Assembly (NCBI GenBank): GCA_022829145.1
Contig: CM040749.1
Span: 20,855,987-20,919,986 of the forward strand
DNA: 64,000 nucleotides
Direction of reading: 5' to 3'
Origin: Albula goreensis
Taxonomy: Eukaryota; Chordata; Actinopteri; Albuliformes; Albulidae
The stretch's first letter is position 1. Each line of letters opens with the position of its first letter. A program made the position numbers and the translations under genes. Shown here one piece after another: positions 24,717-37,260 of the stretch. The notes beneath the pieces were generated by a model. The model saw nothing but the letters and a program-made list of their open reading frames with translations, searched no databases and was not told the DNA's origin.

Positions 24717-27700
24717 ATGGCTTCAATACTGGACGAATACGAGAACTCCCAGAGTACCCGGCATTCAGCTCAAGGACACACCCGGCTCTCTGGCTCAAAT
24801 ATCGGAATAACTCATTCAGGTAAAAGTGGGGCCCAAATCTGCAACAAGGGAAAGGTGGGAGATGTATCTGTCACAGTTGATCGTAAAATTTCTACCTTTT
24901 CAAGGTGCATAGAAACTTGTAAATGTTGTAGTGCACGGTATAAGCGAATAAATTCGTCTGTTTGGTAGTTAATTTCAGTATTTATCTAATGTTAATGTAA
25001 TCATTACAGCCAAGTCTCAAAGTCCAGCATTGATTAATATTGCACTTTGAGTACTCTTAACAGAAAGACTGTAGTATTGGAAGTGTATTCTGTTTGAATA
25101 AATTGCTACACATAATAAGCAGGTAACTTTACGCTCACTATTGTCTTATGCACTCCTTCAGGGTTTGTAAATGTAAGGTTGGAGGAAGAAAAGCCAATAT
25201 TCAACAAGCAAAGAATCGATTTCTCACCGCCTGAAAAAATAAATCACTTTGCTGTCTGCAACAGTCAGTTATGCATGAGCTTGGGGAAGGACACACTCTT
25301 AAGGTAGGCTTTAAATGTTTGTTACCATTAAAAACCTGTGTAGGGTTGAATCAAGTGTATTTGTTACATATGATTTAAATGTCCTGTAGCCCAATGACAA
25401 GCACTAATTTTCTTATACTTAATTACTTATTTACTACTAATTTACGTAATACATATTTTCTGTAATGTCGCTTCTCCAAGTGTCTGTCTTTTTGTCCTTA
25501 GCTACCCGTGGTTTTTGGAGAACCTCAAAGTTGAAGTGAAAGTTAATTATGTTTTGTTTAATAAGCTTTTCCCTGTCTTTAGGATTGATCTAGGAAAACC
25601 TGACCAACCAAATCAAATTGAACTAGGCCGGAAAGATGAAAGTAGAGTGCACAAGCTGTTTCTTGATCCTACAGGTACAGTAACAAAGGTGTTGATATTC
25701 TTGTCATGGTCCCATTGTCAGAGGATTATGTCATAGGGAGATGGGCTCTTATGTGTGTCTGAGTTCACACTTAGACAATCTATTGTTGTACTCCTCTGAT
25801 GAGATTTCATGGCTGCTTAATCCTAATGTTGATGGGAGAGGGCTACTGTGTGTGCCTGAATGGTTTGGTTTAGGTTGAGGTGGGGGAAAAATGGGGGGGG
25901 GGAAAATGGAGTTGACAACTTGTGGATACCTGAACAACTGATGACTTATTGATTATTGATTTTCCATGTAATTGGTACTTGTATGAAACTGTTTGAAAGC
26001 AAGTAAAAATGCTCCATTAAATTCACAGTTCTTAAATGCTTTTTCATCTGCCCTGCAGGCTCACACTTGGTAATCTGCTTGAGCACCAATGAGTGTCTGT
26101 ACCTGAACAGGAACACACAGAAAGTGCGGGGCTTGTCTCGATGGAAGGGCCACATTATTGAGAGTGTGGGCTGGAACAAGCTACTGGGCACAGAGGCCAA
26201 TACAGGCCCAATCCTGGTTGGCACGAGTCAGGGCCTAATTTTTGAAGCAGAAATCTCCACCTCTGAGGGCAGTCTTTTCAACACCAACCCTGACCAATAC
26301 TTCAGGCAGGTGCATGCGCTGGAGGAGGATGGTAGTCCGGTGCCAGTCTGCTGTCTGGAAATTGAGCGTGGAATGGAGTCCAAATACTTCATCATCGCCA
26401 CTACACGCAAACGTCTCTTTCAGTTTGTGGGGAAGGTGCCGGAGGGCTCAGAGCAGCAGGGCTTCAGCTGTATCTTCAGCCAGAACCAAGAGCTCCTCCC
26501 CAGTTTCCAGGAGTTCCCAGTCAACATGGGTTACAGTGAGATTGCTCTATATTCTTCAAAGCTGCGCTCCAGCCCCAAGACCTTTGCTTGGATGATGGGA
26601 AATGGAGTCTTATATGGCCAGCTGGATTATGTCCGCCTTGATTCACTCCTGAGCGATGTGCAGGTGTGGGAGTATACATCTGACATTGACCTGACCTTTA
26701 ATAAGCCCATATCCATTGCTTTGACACAGTTCCATTTCCTGCTCCTATTGCCAGATCGAGTGAAAGCAGTGTGTACCTTGAATGGTCAGGTGGTCTATGA
26801 AGACGTGTTCCCTGAAAAATTCGGTCCACTGAAGAGGATGGTCAAAGACCCCATTGGTAGCTTGGTGTGGATCTACACAGAGAGGGCAGTGTTCCGCTAC
26901 CACATCCAGCGTGAGTCCAGAGATGTGTGGCAGATGTATATGAGCATGAACAAGTTTGATCTTGCTAAAGAGTACTGCCGGGACCGGCCGGAGTGCATGG
27001 ACATTGTGCTAGCTAAGGAGGCTGAGCATTGTTTCCAGAACAAAAGGTATTTGGAGAGCGCCAAGTGCTATGCCCTCACCCAGAACTACTTTGAGGAAAT
27101 TGCACTGAAGTTCATCGAGGCAAAACAGGAGGAGGCCCTTAAAGAATTTCTGCTTAAGAAGCTGAATAGCTTAAAACCTAGTGAAAAGACACAGATTGCC
27201 CTGCTGGTCACTTGGCTGGTAGAGCTCTATCTCAACCGGTTGGGCCTCCTGGAGACAGATTACTCCAAAGCAATTCTATTCCAGGAGACCCGTGAGGAGT
27301 TCCGCCACTTCCTCAGCAGCTTCAAGCACAAGGAGTGCCTCTTTAACAACCGCAGCACCATCTATGACTTGCTGGCCAGCCACGGCAATGTGGATGACAC
27401 AGTGTATTTCGCTGTCATCATGCAGGACTATGAAAGGGTCATTTCCCACCATTGCCAGCATGATGACTATGGCGCTGCCCTGGAGGTTCTCTCCAAGCAC
27501 TGTGATGAGAAGCTGTTCTACAAGTTCTCCCCAGTCCTCATGCAGAACATCCCCAAGAAAGTGGTAGACGCTTGGATCCAGATGGGCAAAAAGCTTGATG
27601 CCAAAAAGTTAATTCCAGCCCTGGTGAACTACAGTCAGATTGGCAGCACCCAGCAGATAAATGAGACAATCCGTTACATGGAATTCTGTGTGTATGAGCT

Positions 27701-29018
27701 CACTGTAAAGGAAGAAGCTATTCACAACTATCTCCTGTCATTGTATGCTAAGTACAAGCCTGATTCACTGTTGTGGTACTTGGAACAAGCAGGAACACAT
27801 TCGTCAGATATCCACTATGACCTGAAGTATGCCCTGCGGCTCTGTGCTGAGCATGGGCACCGCCAGGCCTGTGTCCTGGTCTACAAGATAATGGAGCTCT
27901 ATGAGGAGGCCGTTGACCTGGCACTGGAGGTACACTTATTGTTGTCTCAGTTTCATTTGTTGCATTTTGCAGGGTAGCTGCTGTATGACTGAACATGTGA
28001 TGTATACTGTCCAAGGAGTATTCAGTTTAGTTTAAGTTGTGCGTAACTTGAGGATTGTTCTGATAGGAAAGATTTATTATGGTGTGTTCATGGTATTCAG
28101 TCAGACCTTTCCTGAAGTAACTAGTTCAACTTGCAAATGTTTGGGCTTGGAAACCTGTTATTAATTGTGTAATAAACTGTAAATTAAGGAGACACAACAG
28201 TTGTCATTAAAGTGTATATCAAAGTTTTCTTGAAACCTGCATTGTATGTGGAAGGTGTCTCCAATAATTCCTTGTGTCTTGACATATAGGTAGATGTTGA
28301 TCTGGCCAAGTCTTGTGCGGACCTCCCTGAAGATGATGAGGAGCTGCGCAAGAAGCTGTGGCTCAAGATTGCCCGTCATGTGGTGCAGGAGGAAAAGGAT
28401 GTGAAGAAAGCCATGAACTGCTTGTCCAGCTGCAACCTGCTGAAGATTGAGGACATCCTGCCCTTCTTCCCCGACTTTGTCACCATCGACCACTTCAAGG
28501 AAGCCATTTGCAGCTCCCTGGAGGAGTACAACAAGCACATTGAGGAGCTGAAACAGGAGATGGAGGAGGCCACAGAGAGTGCCAAGCGCATTCGCGAAGA
28601 CATTCAGGAGATGAGAAACAAATACGGGGTGGTGGAATCCCAGGAGAAGTGTGCCTCCTGCGATTTCCCTCTGCTCAACCGTCCCTTCTACCTCTTCCTG
28701 TGTGGACATATGTTCCACTATGACTGCCTGTTTCAAGAGGTCAGCCCCCACCTGTCCAACTATAAACAGGCAAAGCTGGAGGAACTCCAGAAGAAGCTGG
28801 CAGTTGCCAGTCAGCCCACCAAGGGCCGCCACCGGCTGAAAGAAGACAAGGCTGTCAACTTGGGCAAGAGCCAACTGAGCCGTGAGCAGATTAAATTGGA
28901 CATTGATGACATTGTTGCTGGAGAGTGTGTTTATTGTGGGGATCTGATTATTAAGTCTATTGACAAACCTTTCATTGACCCACAAAAGTATGAGGAGGAA
29001 AAGTCAAGCTGGCTATAA
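24717..29018 (+). CDS. vps18: VPS18, HOPS/CORVET core subunit with C-terminal RING
   Basis: Core class C Vps subunit of the HOPS and CORVET tethering complexes, needed for endosome-lysosome and autophagosome-lysosome fusion; it acts on the cytosolic face of late endosomes and vacuoles. Exons: 24717-24819, 25162-25303, 25583-25674, 26059-27929, 28290-29018. They sum to 2937 nt (978 aa; the human protein is 973), with GT/AG borders and matching phases. The protein starts MASILDEYENS, as in mammals. The N-terminal half is the beta-propeller-type Pep3/Vps18 region and contains RWKGHIIESVGWNK. The middle is alpha-solenoid (ALRLCAEHGH, YEEAVDLALE spanning the last intron). The last exon holds a coiled-coil stretch and the RING: CASC at about residue 856, CGHMFHYDC, then ECVYCG. 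No lesion seen. The frame of exon 4 runs 16 codons past its donor, which is intron rather than protein. Confidence 0.98.
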
Positions 29019-29971
29019 TTTTAATCTTTAATTAAAAACTATTTGGTACCAATTAAAATGGCATTAAATGTAAAACTGTTTTTGCACCCTGAAAACAACA
29101 AATGTGCCTGAATTTAAAATGAAGTAGTGCTCGTCCAACATGAATTCAGTGGAGGTTCTTCTTCTATCTTGTTTGATTTCTGATATTCCAGTCAGTAATC
29201 TGTGGCTGTCCCTTGGAAAAGTTGTGTGATCCAGAACTCCAGGACAGCTGTGGAAAACATGCCTCTGGTCCTGTCACACACAACTTTCTTGGCTTGATAA
29301 TAGTAGAAACAAACAGCCCCTGTTGTTATTTTAACTTTAAGATAATAATGATTTGTGTGAATATGTTGTTTTTTTGTATACAGTTGCTGTAATGTGTCTA
29401 GTTTTTTCACTACCATTTAGGTTTACATTCTGAAAACAAAGGAACTACCAAAACAAAAGATTTTAGTGTTGCAAAGCAGCTTTAACTTGAGCTTGTGATT
29501 GCAATTTATTAAATGTATTATTAAATTTATATAGATTTCAGAAATTAACAGGAGTTTGGTTCTTCCTGAATGTATTTTACGCTTTGAGGGGTTTTCAAGT
29601 GTTACTTCCGAATGAAATTGCACCTTTTATTATCTAACCAGGAAACTGTTTCTATTGTATCATGTATGTTGTTGTGTGCTGCAACATTTAAATTCTTCTA
29701 TTTACTGGTCCGGCGCAAATCATTCTTGTTAACTAAATGGTATAACAGCCGTTTTCACCACCTGCAGCTAAGCTTGCTATTCCTGTTTGAAACTGTCTGT
29801 GAACTTTGCCATATTAAGAACAGAAAGAGGAACTTAACTTGAGCTCTCTCTGAACAAGCCCTTTGTGTTCATTACTAGTTGAAAGTAGTAAAGGAAAAAG
29901 TGCATATTTTTATTCCTAGGATGGCAACAGAGCAGAGCTTTTATGTATTTTAAATTTGTATTGGCTCATTT

Positions 29972-30012
29972 AAAAAAAAAAAAAAAAAAAAAAAAGTTTT
30001 TTTTTTTTTTTT
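29972..30012. repeat. A24-G-T16 homopolymer palindrome
   Basis: A run of 24 A is followed by a single G and 16 T, giving a perfect 16-bp hairpin with almost no loop. It might be two poly(A) tails of oppositely oriented insertions, or simple slippage expansion. I see no retroposon body on either side. Confidence 0.9.
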
Positions 30013-33000
30013 GCTATGTCAGATTTTATTATGGCTATGTTTACTGGTATTTTATGTGCCACTTTTTTATTAATGTGCACCTTGTTTAATATCTGAATTT
30101 TCTTTAATGTTTTTTTCATAGATCTGATTAAAAGTAAGCCGAAAAATATTTGTAGAATGAGTAACGAAGTACAACTAAATATATTCATAAAATACTCCAA
30201 GCTAGATAAAGCACTATACCTCTGTTCTGTGAATAGGGGGAAGCGACATCTTGTAGTTCATGTTCTGATGAATAATTTGATTTATTGTGTGTATTTGTCA
30301 TGTATGCATATGTCTGCACTCAGAATATTGTGAAAGGCAGTTTGGAAAAATCTACTTTTGCTGTAACTGTCTCCTGTACACTGTGAAGATGCATTTTTGA
30401 AATGTATCAAATTCAATGGCACTTGAAGAAGTGGCAAGCTTGTCAGAATAGCAAGTTAATGGTTCATTGAAGGCAGAGCAGTGAGTTACCTAGTCACCTT
30501 GTATTAGTGAGCACCTGTATTCAGTGTTAATGGAGCTCACTCATACTGTTTGCTAAGGCACTTGATTTTTTCCTCTTCCTGTACTTGATTCATTTTAGAA
30601 GTATTCAGAGACACAAATGTGTCTGTTAACAGTGGAACATAAATGAGGCCTGTAAGTGGCTTGGGAGATCTAGGGATATTCTTTTTGTTATATATGCCAT
30701 TGCTCATTTCAGTGAGTTACATCAAGAGAGTAATATGCTTTTTAGGATAACATTAATGTAAGTGATGCCTGACTCAGTAATACAAGATAAATTCAGCCAC
30801 GCAGTTGCTTTCTGTTTACATGTTGTTTCTCATACTGGTGTCTGTATGAAAGGGGAACTACTTAAATCACTTTTTAGCACTGAGATGTATTGCTTTCAGG
30901 TATAGGCAGAAGTCTAGGCAGAAACCAAACATGGACTACATATAAGTTTGTAGGCACCTGTGCAGTTGACACACTGTCCCTGACCACATGATCACATCTA
31001 GGCTCATGTATGCTCTGTTCTTTTACTTCAGAGGAATTTCCAAATTCCCATGTGTAAAATAAATAATCATCGAGTGTGATAAAATAAGGCTATGGGGAGA
31101 CATCCAGTATTCTCTCAATGTCAGTGTGAGTGAGCCACCTTGTGTTATTGGTAAGCTCAATGAATTCACCTTCTGTAATGGAAGAAAATCCTTGCAATTC
31201 ATTGTATGGCAATGGAAAATGTACATTTTAATGCTCCTACAGTGTGTACACATTATCCATTGAGTGTGCATATGTAAGGTTATAAATGACTGAATGAATC
31301 ACTTCCAGACCTATCAATAAAATCATGAAAATGCTCCACATCATGAGTTTGTGTGGTGATTTCTCATGTGTGTTCATAGTTTGTCCTAATATTGTATAAT
31401 TCTGAAAACTGTGTAAAATGATGTTGCTCTTCTCCACATAAAAATGTTTGCTCTAAGTGGAGCCAAACTAAATGCCAGTGGGAAAACTCAAAGTATGGCT
31501 GAGTGCACATTTTTCTTCAGGTTGTTCACCATGTGTTCGTCAGCTTCATTACCATTTACAAAGAAAGAAACCCATTTTTTGGCCACATTTTTAAGGAACA
31601 GGATAAGGGGGAACTTAAATCTTTCCACAAGAATATTAAAACAAAGCAATAGTAAAACAGATGTGGCTGAGTTTCTCATTCTCTTTGTCACTGTTGTACT
31701 GCTGACATCAATGCTTATACCATAGATTTACATAGTTATATTTTAAACAGTATTGTGTTATATTGTGCAGTAAAATATGTTAGCTGTTAAGTGTAGAAGT
31801 TGGCTTTAACACCTAGAATAAATGTTATGGGAATTACACAAATATACCCATTCTGAGAGTTATTTAAATGGCAGTCTTCTTTATGAAAGGAGATTAGAGG
31901 TATGCTCAGGCTAATTATGCATTGAGAAGCAAGTTTCCATCTTTTCCCATTTGTTGTTCTTTGGGTGCAGTACTGTTCTCCAGCCATATTGGTGTGAGCT
32001 CATTATGATTCATATTGGAGAAGTCACTGGGTTCTGAAGATTTAGTTTTTGGGCTTTCACTTCAGAGATGGCAGTGTTGATGGTTTGGGGGTGAATCCCT
32101 TGCTGACCCACTCAAACTCTCATGATCCCTTACTGAGGGGGAGGGAGGGGCTTGTGGGGATGATGGGAAGCCATGTGCGGGGGAGGAAAGACTGGGCAGG
32201 GTGTCAAGCAGCAGCACCCTCAGTGGAGCACTTTTCCTATAAGGTACAGGAGTTGACTGTCCAGCTGGAAACCTTCGCTCTCATTCCACTAATCTGAAAC
32301 ATCTGGTTGTGAACAGAAATAAAAAATTCCTTGTTTTCACAGAACAAAAAGTTGACAAAGTATGTCTGTGTAACATTTTCAAGTGGAATAAAAGAAGAAA
32401 ATGACTCTAAGATGACTACTGATATCTATAATGGTGTCTATGTGTAACCTTAGTCTGAGGGTATTGCAAAGAACCGTTTAGAGATAACAGGATCTAAGAA
32501 GTACCTTTAAAGCTTTCCACAGATGACAGACTGAAGAACCCTTCAGGGGGCTAGATAGATTTTTTGCTTTCTTTTTTTCGCCAGTAGGGGATACAGTAAA
32601 TGTGGTATGCAGGAGTGATGTGAGGACTACTTATGGTTTTTTTGGGATATTCTCCTGAGTGATAATACGTGAGACTAACTTTGATGACCGGACTTCAGTT
32701 CTGTCCCAAGATCAGCAGCAGAACATGGTCCTCAACCTTTCAGCCCACCTCTATTTGAACAGGAAATGCAGAGCCTTCTAGACTATGACACGATTTGTCT
32801 CTCAAAATGTGTCTATACATCCACTCTATAGCTCTCCATAGCACTGTTCACATTGAATTCTTGTCAAAGCAATCAGTGATTGTACAGTGATTGTACAGTG
32901 AAATGGTGAAAATGTGTGTTTAAAACATTCAAGACCACCCACCTCTATAATCAGTTCATTTTCATGCTGTAATTTACTAAGAAATAACCTCTGTGAGATG

Positions 33001-33392
33001 ATTGCCTCCACTAAATAATGAATGTAGAGGCAGAGGAGGCTGGTTGGCCCCGGGAAGATTTTTATATCTGTTTTGAAAGACAGTTTATGAATAACACTGT
33101 ATTTGAAATAGGATCAGTTTCCTGCATATTGAAACCAGGACACAGTTGGAGGCAGAGAAAGAGAATAATATTTTTATTTCCATTTTAAATCAGACCCTAG
33201 AGGATTGCTTGCTTTTTAGCCTCCTTGGTATAAGTAAGCTGTAAGTAAATGTGATAAGTGTTATAAGGTTGTTATGGACTTTGTATGTTGGTTGTGTTAT
33301 TAGCTATATTGTATTCTCATTTGAATGGCAGTGCCTGTTTGCTAGTTTTTGATGTCTGCACCTATCCACACTGCAGCTCACTTTAAGCTCAA

Positions 33393-33410
33393 TTCCTGCA
33401 GGGGGCAGTG
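33393..33410 (+). promoter_or_regulatory. Strong CTCF-like motif upstream of INO80 relic
   Basis: TTCCTGCAGGGGGCAGTG is very close to the CTCF consensus with the CAGGGGGCAG core. It lies about 0.55 kb before the first recognised INO80 relic exon. Motif resemblance only. Confidence 0.45.
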
Positions 33411-33958
33411 TTGCTCCAGTTCAAGTCCCAGGTGCCCTCAGTGTGTAGTGTGCTGAGTGTGTCCACAGTGCAGGCCTGCCTGCTGTTTCCTCTTCTCAGG
33501 CCCAATTGTGAGCTGTAAATAGCGGCAGTGTTGAGTAGGGCATTGTGGGTCTGTCAGCAGCTGGCCAGGGACTCTCTGCTCAGCTGTCAGGTGCAGGGAA
33601 CTGCTACTCCACTCCCCCGGCTCAAACGGCAAACCTCCAATCTGCCGTGTTGGAATTATTTTATGCAGCATGGCTTCCTAATCTGACAGACACAGCCCAC
33701 CTGCATTCGGGGTGAGAGCCCTCAAGGTTTTTGTTTTCACATGAGTTGAAATGGGTTTAAATAAACAAGACATTCTCTTAAGGCTAACGTATCAGATACT
33801 TGTAGTTAAGTATTTTCATACCTAAATACCACTAAAATTTGTATAATCCTTTTGATGTAATTAGGCCATGGGCCACTTTCTCTCAAAGAAAGAAAGCAAG
33901 TGTCAGAATGGGACGCTGTGATTTGCAGTGTGAATCAGACCTCTGTTTTTCATAACAG

Positions 33959-34047
33959 TTCAATGTGCTTCTCTCAATGACAGTCGGAACAAAAAATCCC
34001 AGGCCACAAGAAATGCACAAAAGGCTTACCAAATCCACCTGGGAAGA
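33959..34047 (+). pseudogene. ino80: INO80 relic exon A (pre-helicase region)
   Basis: After an acceptor (TTTTTCATAACAG), the reading SQATRNAQKAYQIHLGR aligns with AQALKNAENAYHIHQAR of vertebrate INO80. With the preceding residues about 12 of 24 positions are identical, including A-Y-x-I-H and the final R. The relic stops at a GTAAAT donor exactly after that Arg, and the next relic begins at the following residue. The 5' part is out of frame relative to this reading, so there is at least one indel. Confidence 0.75.
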
Positions 34048-35775
34048 GTAAATGTCAGGCTACTCATGATGCCTCTGTGCTCCTTATGTTCTAAACCTGC
34101 TGCTCAGAGCAAGATATGCATACATCTGTACGAGCCATAAGGTAAATGCAGCCCCCCTGAGGGCAAAACTATGTGTGAAACTATACATTTGAAAGGTAAT
34201 GTATAGATTCTTGGTCCCTCTGAATATATGACCATCAAGGTCTTGTTTCTTTTTTTGGTTGAAATCTATTCAAAGAGTCCCTTGTGATAAGAATGGTAAA
34301 TGAGAGACATTGATTTGAAACTATAACTGAAGGTTTTTATTCTAGAATTTATAGAGCCACAAAACAGGCACTTCTCAACAGACTTGCCGGCATTTCTCCT
34401 TAATTGTTCAAGAGATGTTAACTAATTAATGGACCTAATTAAAATGTTGAAACGGCAGACAACACCAGCATTTCCTCAGCCAGAGAAAATTAAGCCAACA
34501 GATGTGACATTTGTGATGATAATTAAGTTTTAATCAACTGAAATACCTTGTGGTTTCCAACATAATCTAGGTCGCTTATCACAGATAATCCAATCAAAAG
34601 TCAAGAGAGACACAGAGGGGCTGTGTATTATATGCCTCACAAATAAACAGAGTAATTAATGAAATCTCACGGATTAAGGGAGCAAACTAATAAATAAATG
34701 GGTACCATACGGTGTGCAATTAGAATTAAGTTTCAAAGTTGTTGTATCAGTATCTGTCAAGTTTTACAGCCATTAATGTTTTGAAATTATTAGAACTCGA
34801 ATGCCTTGAAAATAATTTTAATGCGATGTACAGATTTAAGTTGGTAACTGTTGTCTTTGTGTTTTAAGTTGAGTTGGCAACATGCCACTTTCATATATCT
34901 TACATTCACCAGTACGGATGCACCAGTAAGGTCCCCACTCTCCTTTGCCTCAGCAGGTTGGCCTAATTAAAAATCACTAGGAGAGGTGTGGTCTGTTTAC
35001 ATAGGACCACAATAAAAATAAGATCAGCGCTTCCATTTGCCCCAAGACCCCCGAGCCACAGCACATGGTATTAACTTAATTGCATGGGGAAATGAGCTTT
35101 GACTGCCGCCCGATCCAACAGGAGATCAATGAGGCTTTCCGCAAGTCTTTGGCATCCTGTCAGATGGTGACCGTTGATCTGACAGGATTTCAATTTGGGA
35201 TCTGTCAAGACCCAGGACTTCCTGGTTGAAATGAAATTAAGGGAGAGTGAGAAAATTGTCTGCAAACCTGATGGGAGACCAACATGCAGTATTTCACCAT
35301 TGAGAAAATGTGCTTGAAATCTTTGTCTTTTTTTGTCTTATTCATGTAACACAGAACATTGTCTTGCTTTCTGTAAGAAAATACAACAATCACAACATAT
35401 TATCACATGACAGACAGAGATGGTCAGAAATATAATGAGGAAAGCTAACTTTTTTTAGGTTGAAATTAATAAATAAAGAAGTGCATGCATTCTGAAAATT
35501 CAAAAAACTGTTGTCACACCAGCATGGGTAGTGACTTCTCTACTTCCTTGCCAAAGAAGTTGCATATCTTGGTGTATCACTCCATGCAAATTGTACTGCA
35601 AATTGTTTAATCTTCTTGCTTTTTATGACATCTCAAGAACAGCAAAGAATACTCACCTGAGTCTTGATGCTTTGTATCATTGAGAGAGAGGGAGTATCCA
35701 GTATTATTCTATGAAATGGCTCTCCCTATAAGAAGTTGACAGCGTGTCTTTGCACTGTATGATTTCTTCCCCCAG
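34048..35775. other. INO80 relic intron with candidate conserved non-coding blocks
   Basis: No coding content. The segments around 34360-34760 and 35030-35250 are dense in TAATTA-type homeodomain cores, TGACAG, and FOX-like AAATAAACA words, and are low in simple repeats. This is the look of developmental enhancers, but it is an impression from a single sequence; conservation was not tested. Confidence 0.25.
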
Positions 35776-35934
35776 ATTAGGCTGTGTGATGATAAGGTCA
35801 AGGTCAAGCTGCTCGGCCTCCCAACTTCTCCAGTCCTCACTGGTGAGGAAACTCCCCATCTTACCATCTTCAACAGAAAACTCAAGGGCTTCTACCTTAA
35901 GGGCATGAACTGGCTGGCTAACCTCTATGGGCAG
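35776..35934 (+). pseudogene. ino80: INO80 relic exon B (start of helicase domain)
   Basis: It is bounded by CCCCCAG and GTAAGG and is 159 nt, open throughout. GEETPHLTIFNRKLKGF and LKGMNWLANLYGQ match GEDIPQPTIFNGKLKGY and LKGMNWLANLYEQ of INO80. The opening IRLCDDKVK parallels TRSFDEDAK, after which roughly 18 codons of the intact exon are missing. This is the best preserved relic and by itself identifies the gene. Confidence 0.93.
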
Positions 35935-36021
35935 GTAAGGCCACTAAACAGTTTGATACTTACAATGACTGGATGGCATGCACTGTCTGTTGGAGCCATG
36001 TTATCCTCTGTCCTCTCTAAG

Positions 36022-36087
36022 GGCAGGATCCTGGTGGATGAGATTGGATTGGAAGTGGGTGGTCTCCATGGCATTGGGGATGAGTGA
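36022..36087 (+). pseudogene. ino80: INO80 relic exon C (helicase motif I, destroyed)
   Basis: After an 87-bp relic intron and a TAAG acceptor, the reading GRILVDEIGLEVGG aligns with GINGILADEMGLGKT. The Walker A GKT, needed for ATP binding, has become EVG, and the two Asn/Ile codons before GILADE are deleted. The exon is about 63 nt to GAG, against 81 in the intact gene. The bases after it (TGAAAT) look like a decayed donor. Confidence 0.85.
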
Positions 36088-36660
36088 AATTGAAGATACA
36101 GAGCATGATCACTATCAAGATCCCCAGCTCTGTATGAAGTAGGAACACAGAAGAGCACTCTGATATTAGCAGTTATTGTTTAGTAAAAAGAAAAGTCAAA
36201 TGTTCAGCCAAAATTTTTATAGTAATGCACTTTCTGTGAGGAGCAGATTAGACTTTTATCACTGCCCCTCTGAATTAAAAATGTTGCCGATGTGTTTTTT
36301 GTAGTTGACTTATTCTGGAGGGCATTAGCACAAGTGTAGACTTTGTTGTCTGATTTTACGCTAACCTTTTTATTTTTACTCATTTGCTTCATCAGAACCC
36401 AGCTATGAGCTGTCCATGTGAGTTTTGGGAATCATTGAGCAATCTTTCCGCAGTGCTTGGTTATAGTTATTTCTGAGGACAGTGGAAATGCATTTAGGGA
36501 AAATGTAAAATTAGACAATTTTATCTGTGAGGAGCCACAGGAAATACTGCAAGCAATGAGTGGTAAGGTCAGGGCTTCCTGTTTTCCTTTGTTCTTCCTT
36601 TTCTCTCTCTCTCTCCCACCTGCTGTGTGATTAATTGGGGATTTATTCCCTCTTCCACAG

Positions 36661-36765
36661 AGGGACAACATCTGGGGCCCCCTTCTTCATATCCCCATCA
36701 TATTCCCTGCTTCCATGCTTAATAACTGGCTCCAGGAATTCACCCGATTCATTCCCAAATCCAAG
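36661..36765 (+). pseudogene. ino80: INO80 relic exon D (RDNIWGP block)
   Basis: It is bounded by TTCCACAG and GTAACT and open. RDNIWGPLLHIPIIFPAS followed by MLNNWLQEFTRFIPKSK aligns with RDNIWGPFLIISPAS and TLNNWHQEFTRFVPKFK. It is 35 codons against 32, so about 9 nt are inserted in the middle. Both splice sites remain usable in appearance. Confidence 0.92.
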
Positions 36766-37243
36766 GTAACTGAAGCACACAGGAAATGGCCTGCTCCCTT
36801 TCAGGGAACAATTGTTATTCACTATTTTTTGTCTTGTTTTTTTAATGATTTTTTTTTTTAATCTGGCTCAGTCTAATCATCTAATGAGGCATCTGATGAA
36901 CTGACAATCCACTTTTAAGCCATTTAAGCTCTTTGTGCATTTATGTTAATTATTTTTTCATATATGTTGACCTCACATGTGTCCATTCACATTATTGTAT
37001 TGTCACCCTTATCATTATATTGTCACACTACATTATTTAATTTTACTGCCATGTTATGCGGTCGGGGCTAGGTTGGGCATTGGACACCTTGTACTTCTGA
37101 CTTTATTTCCACCCTTTTGCTGTATGAAAAAGTAAACTGTAAACTTGTAAGTGTAAATGGCAAGTCAATTGGTATTTGTGCAATAAGTCAATAAATGGTA
37201 TTGATGAGTTGGTGGATCAAAGTTTGGTTGCAGATACTGATCT

Positions 37244-37260
37244 GGCCTGCAGGGGGAAGC
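37244..37260 (+). promoter_or_regulatory. CTCF-like motif within INO80 relic
   Basis: GGCCTGCAGGGGGAAGC resembles the CTCF core. Motif resemblance only. Confidence 0.3.

Larger units (their letters stand above)
29019..33958. other. VPS18 3' flank and gene-free stretch
   Basis: Just after the VPS18 stop there are ATTAAA-type poly(A) candidates (for example 29052-29057), so the 3' UTR may be short. The rest is AT-rich with no recognisable gene. In tetrapods DLL4 and CHAC1 follow VPS18. I looked for cysteine-rich DSL/EGF patterns and the CHAC1 sequence here and saw none. The expected N-terminal INO80 exons should also fall here, but I found only sub-threshold resemblances near 32.93 and 33.13 kb. 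Confidence 0.5.

Noticed and set aside
27930-27977. Continuation of VPS18 exon 4 for 16 codons to a stop.
   Set aside because: A GT donor at 27930 and a matching next exon at 28290 give the conserved protein; the extension is intron sequence.
28161-28985. A 274-codon open frame on the minus strand.
   Set aside because: Antisense shadow of the last VPS18 exon, which has the RING and known family sequence on the plus strand.
32925-33165. Possible further N-terminal INO80 relics (THLYNQFI near 32.95 kb against TELYAHFM; ILKPGHSWRQ near 33.13 kb against ILRKLEDSSTQRQ).
   Set aside because: Correct order, but identity is near what chance allows and there are no convincing splice sites.
29019-35775. 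Search for DLL4 (DSL and EGF repeats) and CHAC1 exons.
   Set aside because: No cysteine-spaced EGF pattern or CHAC1-like sequence was seen on either strand.
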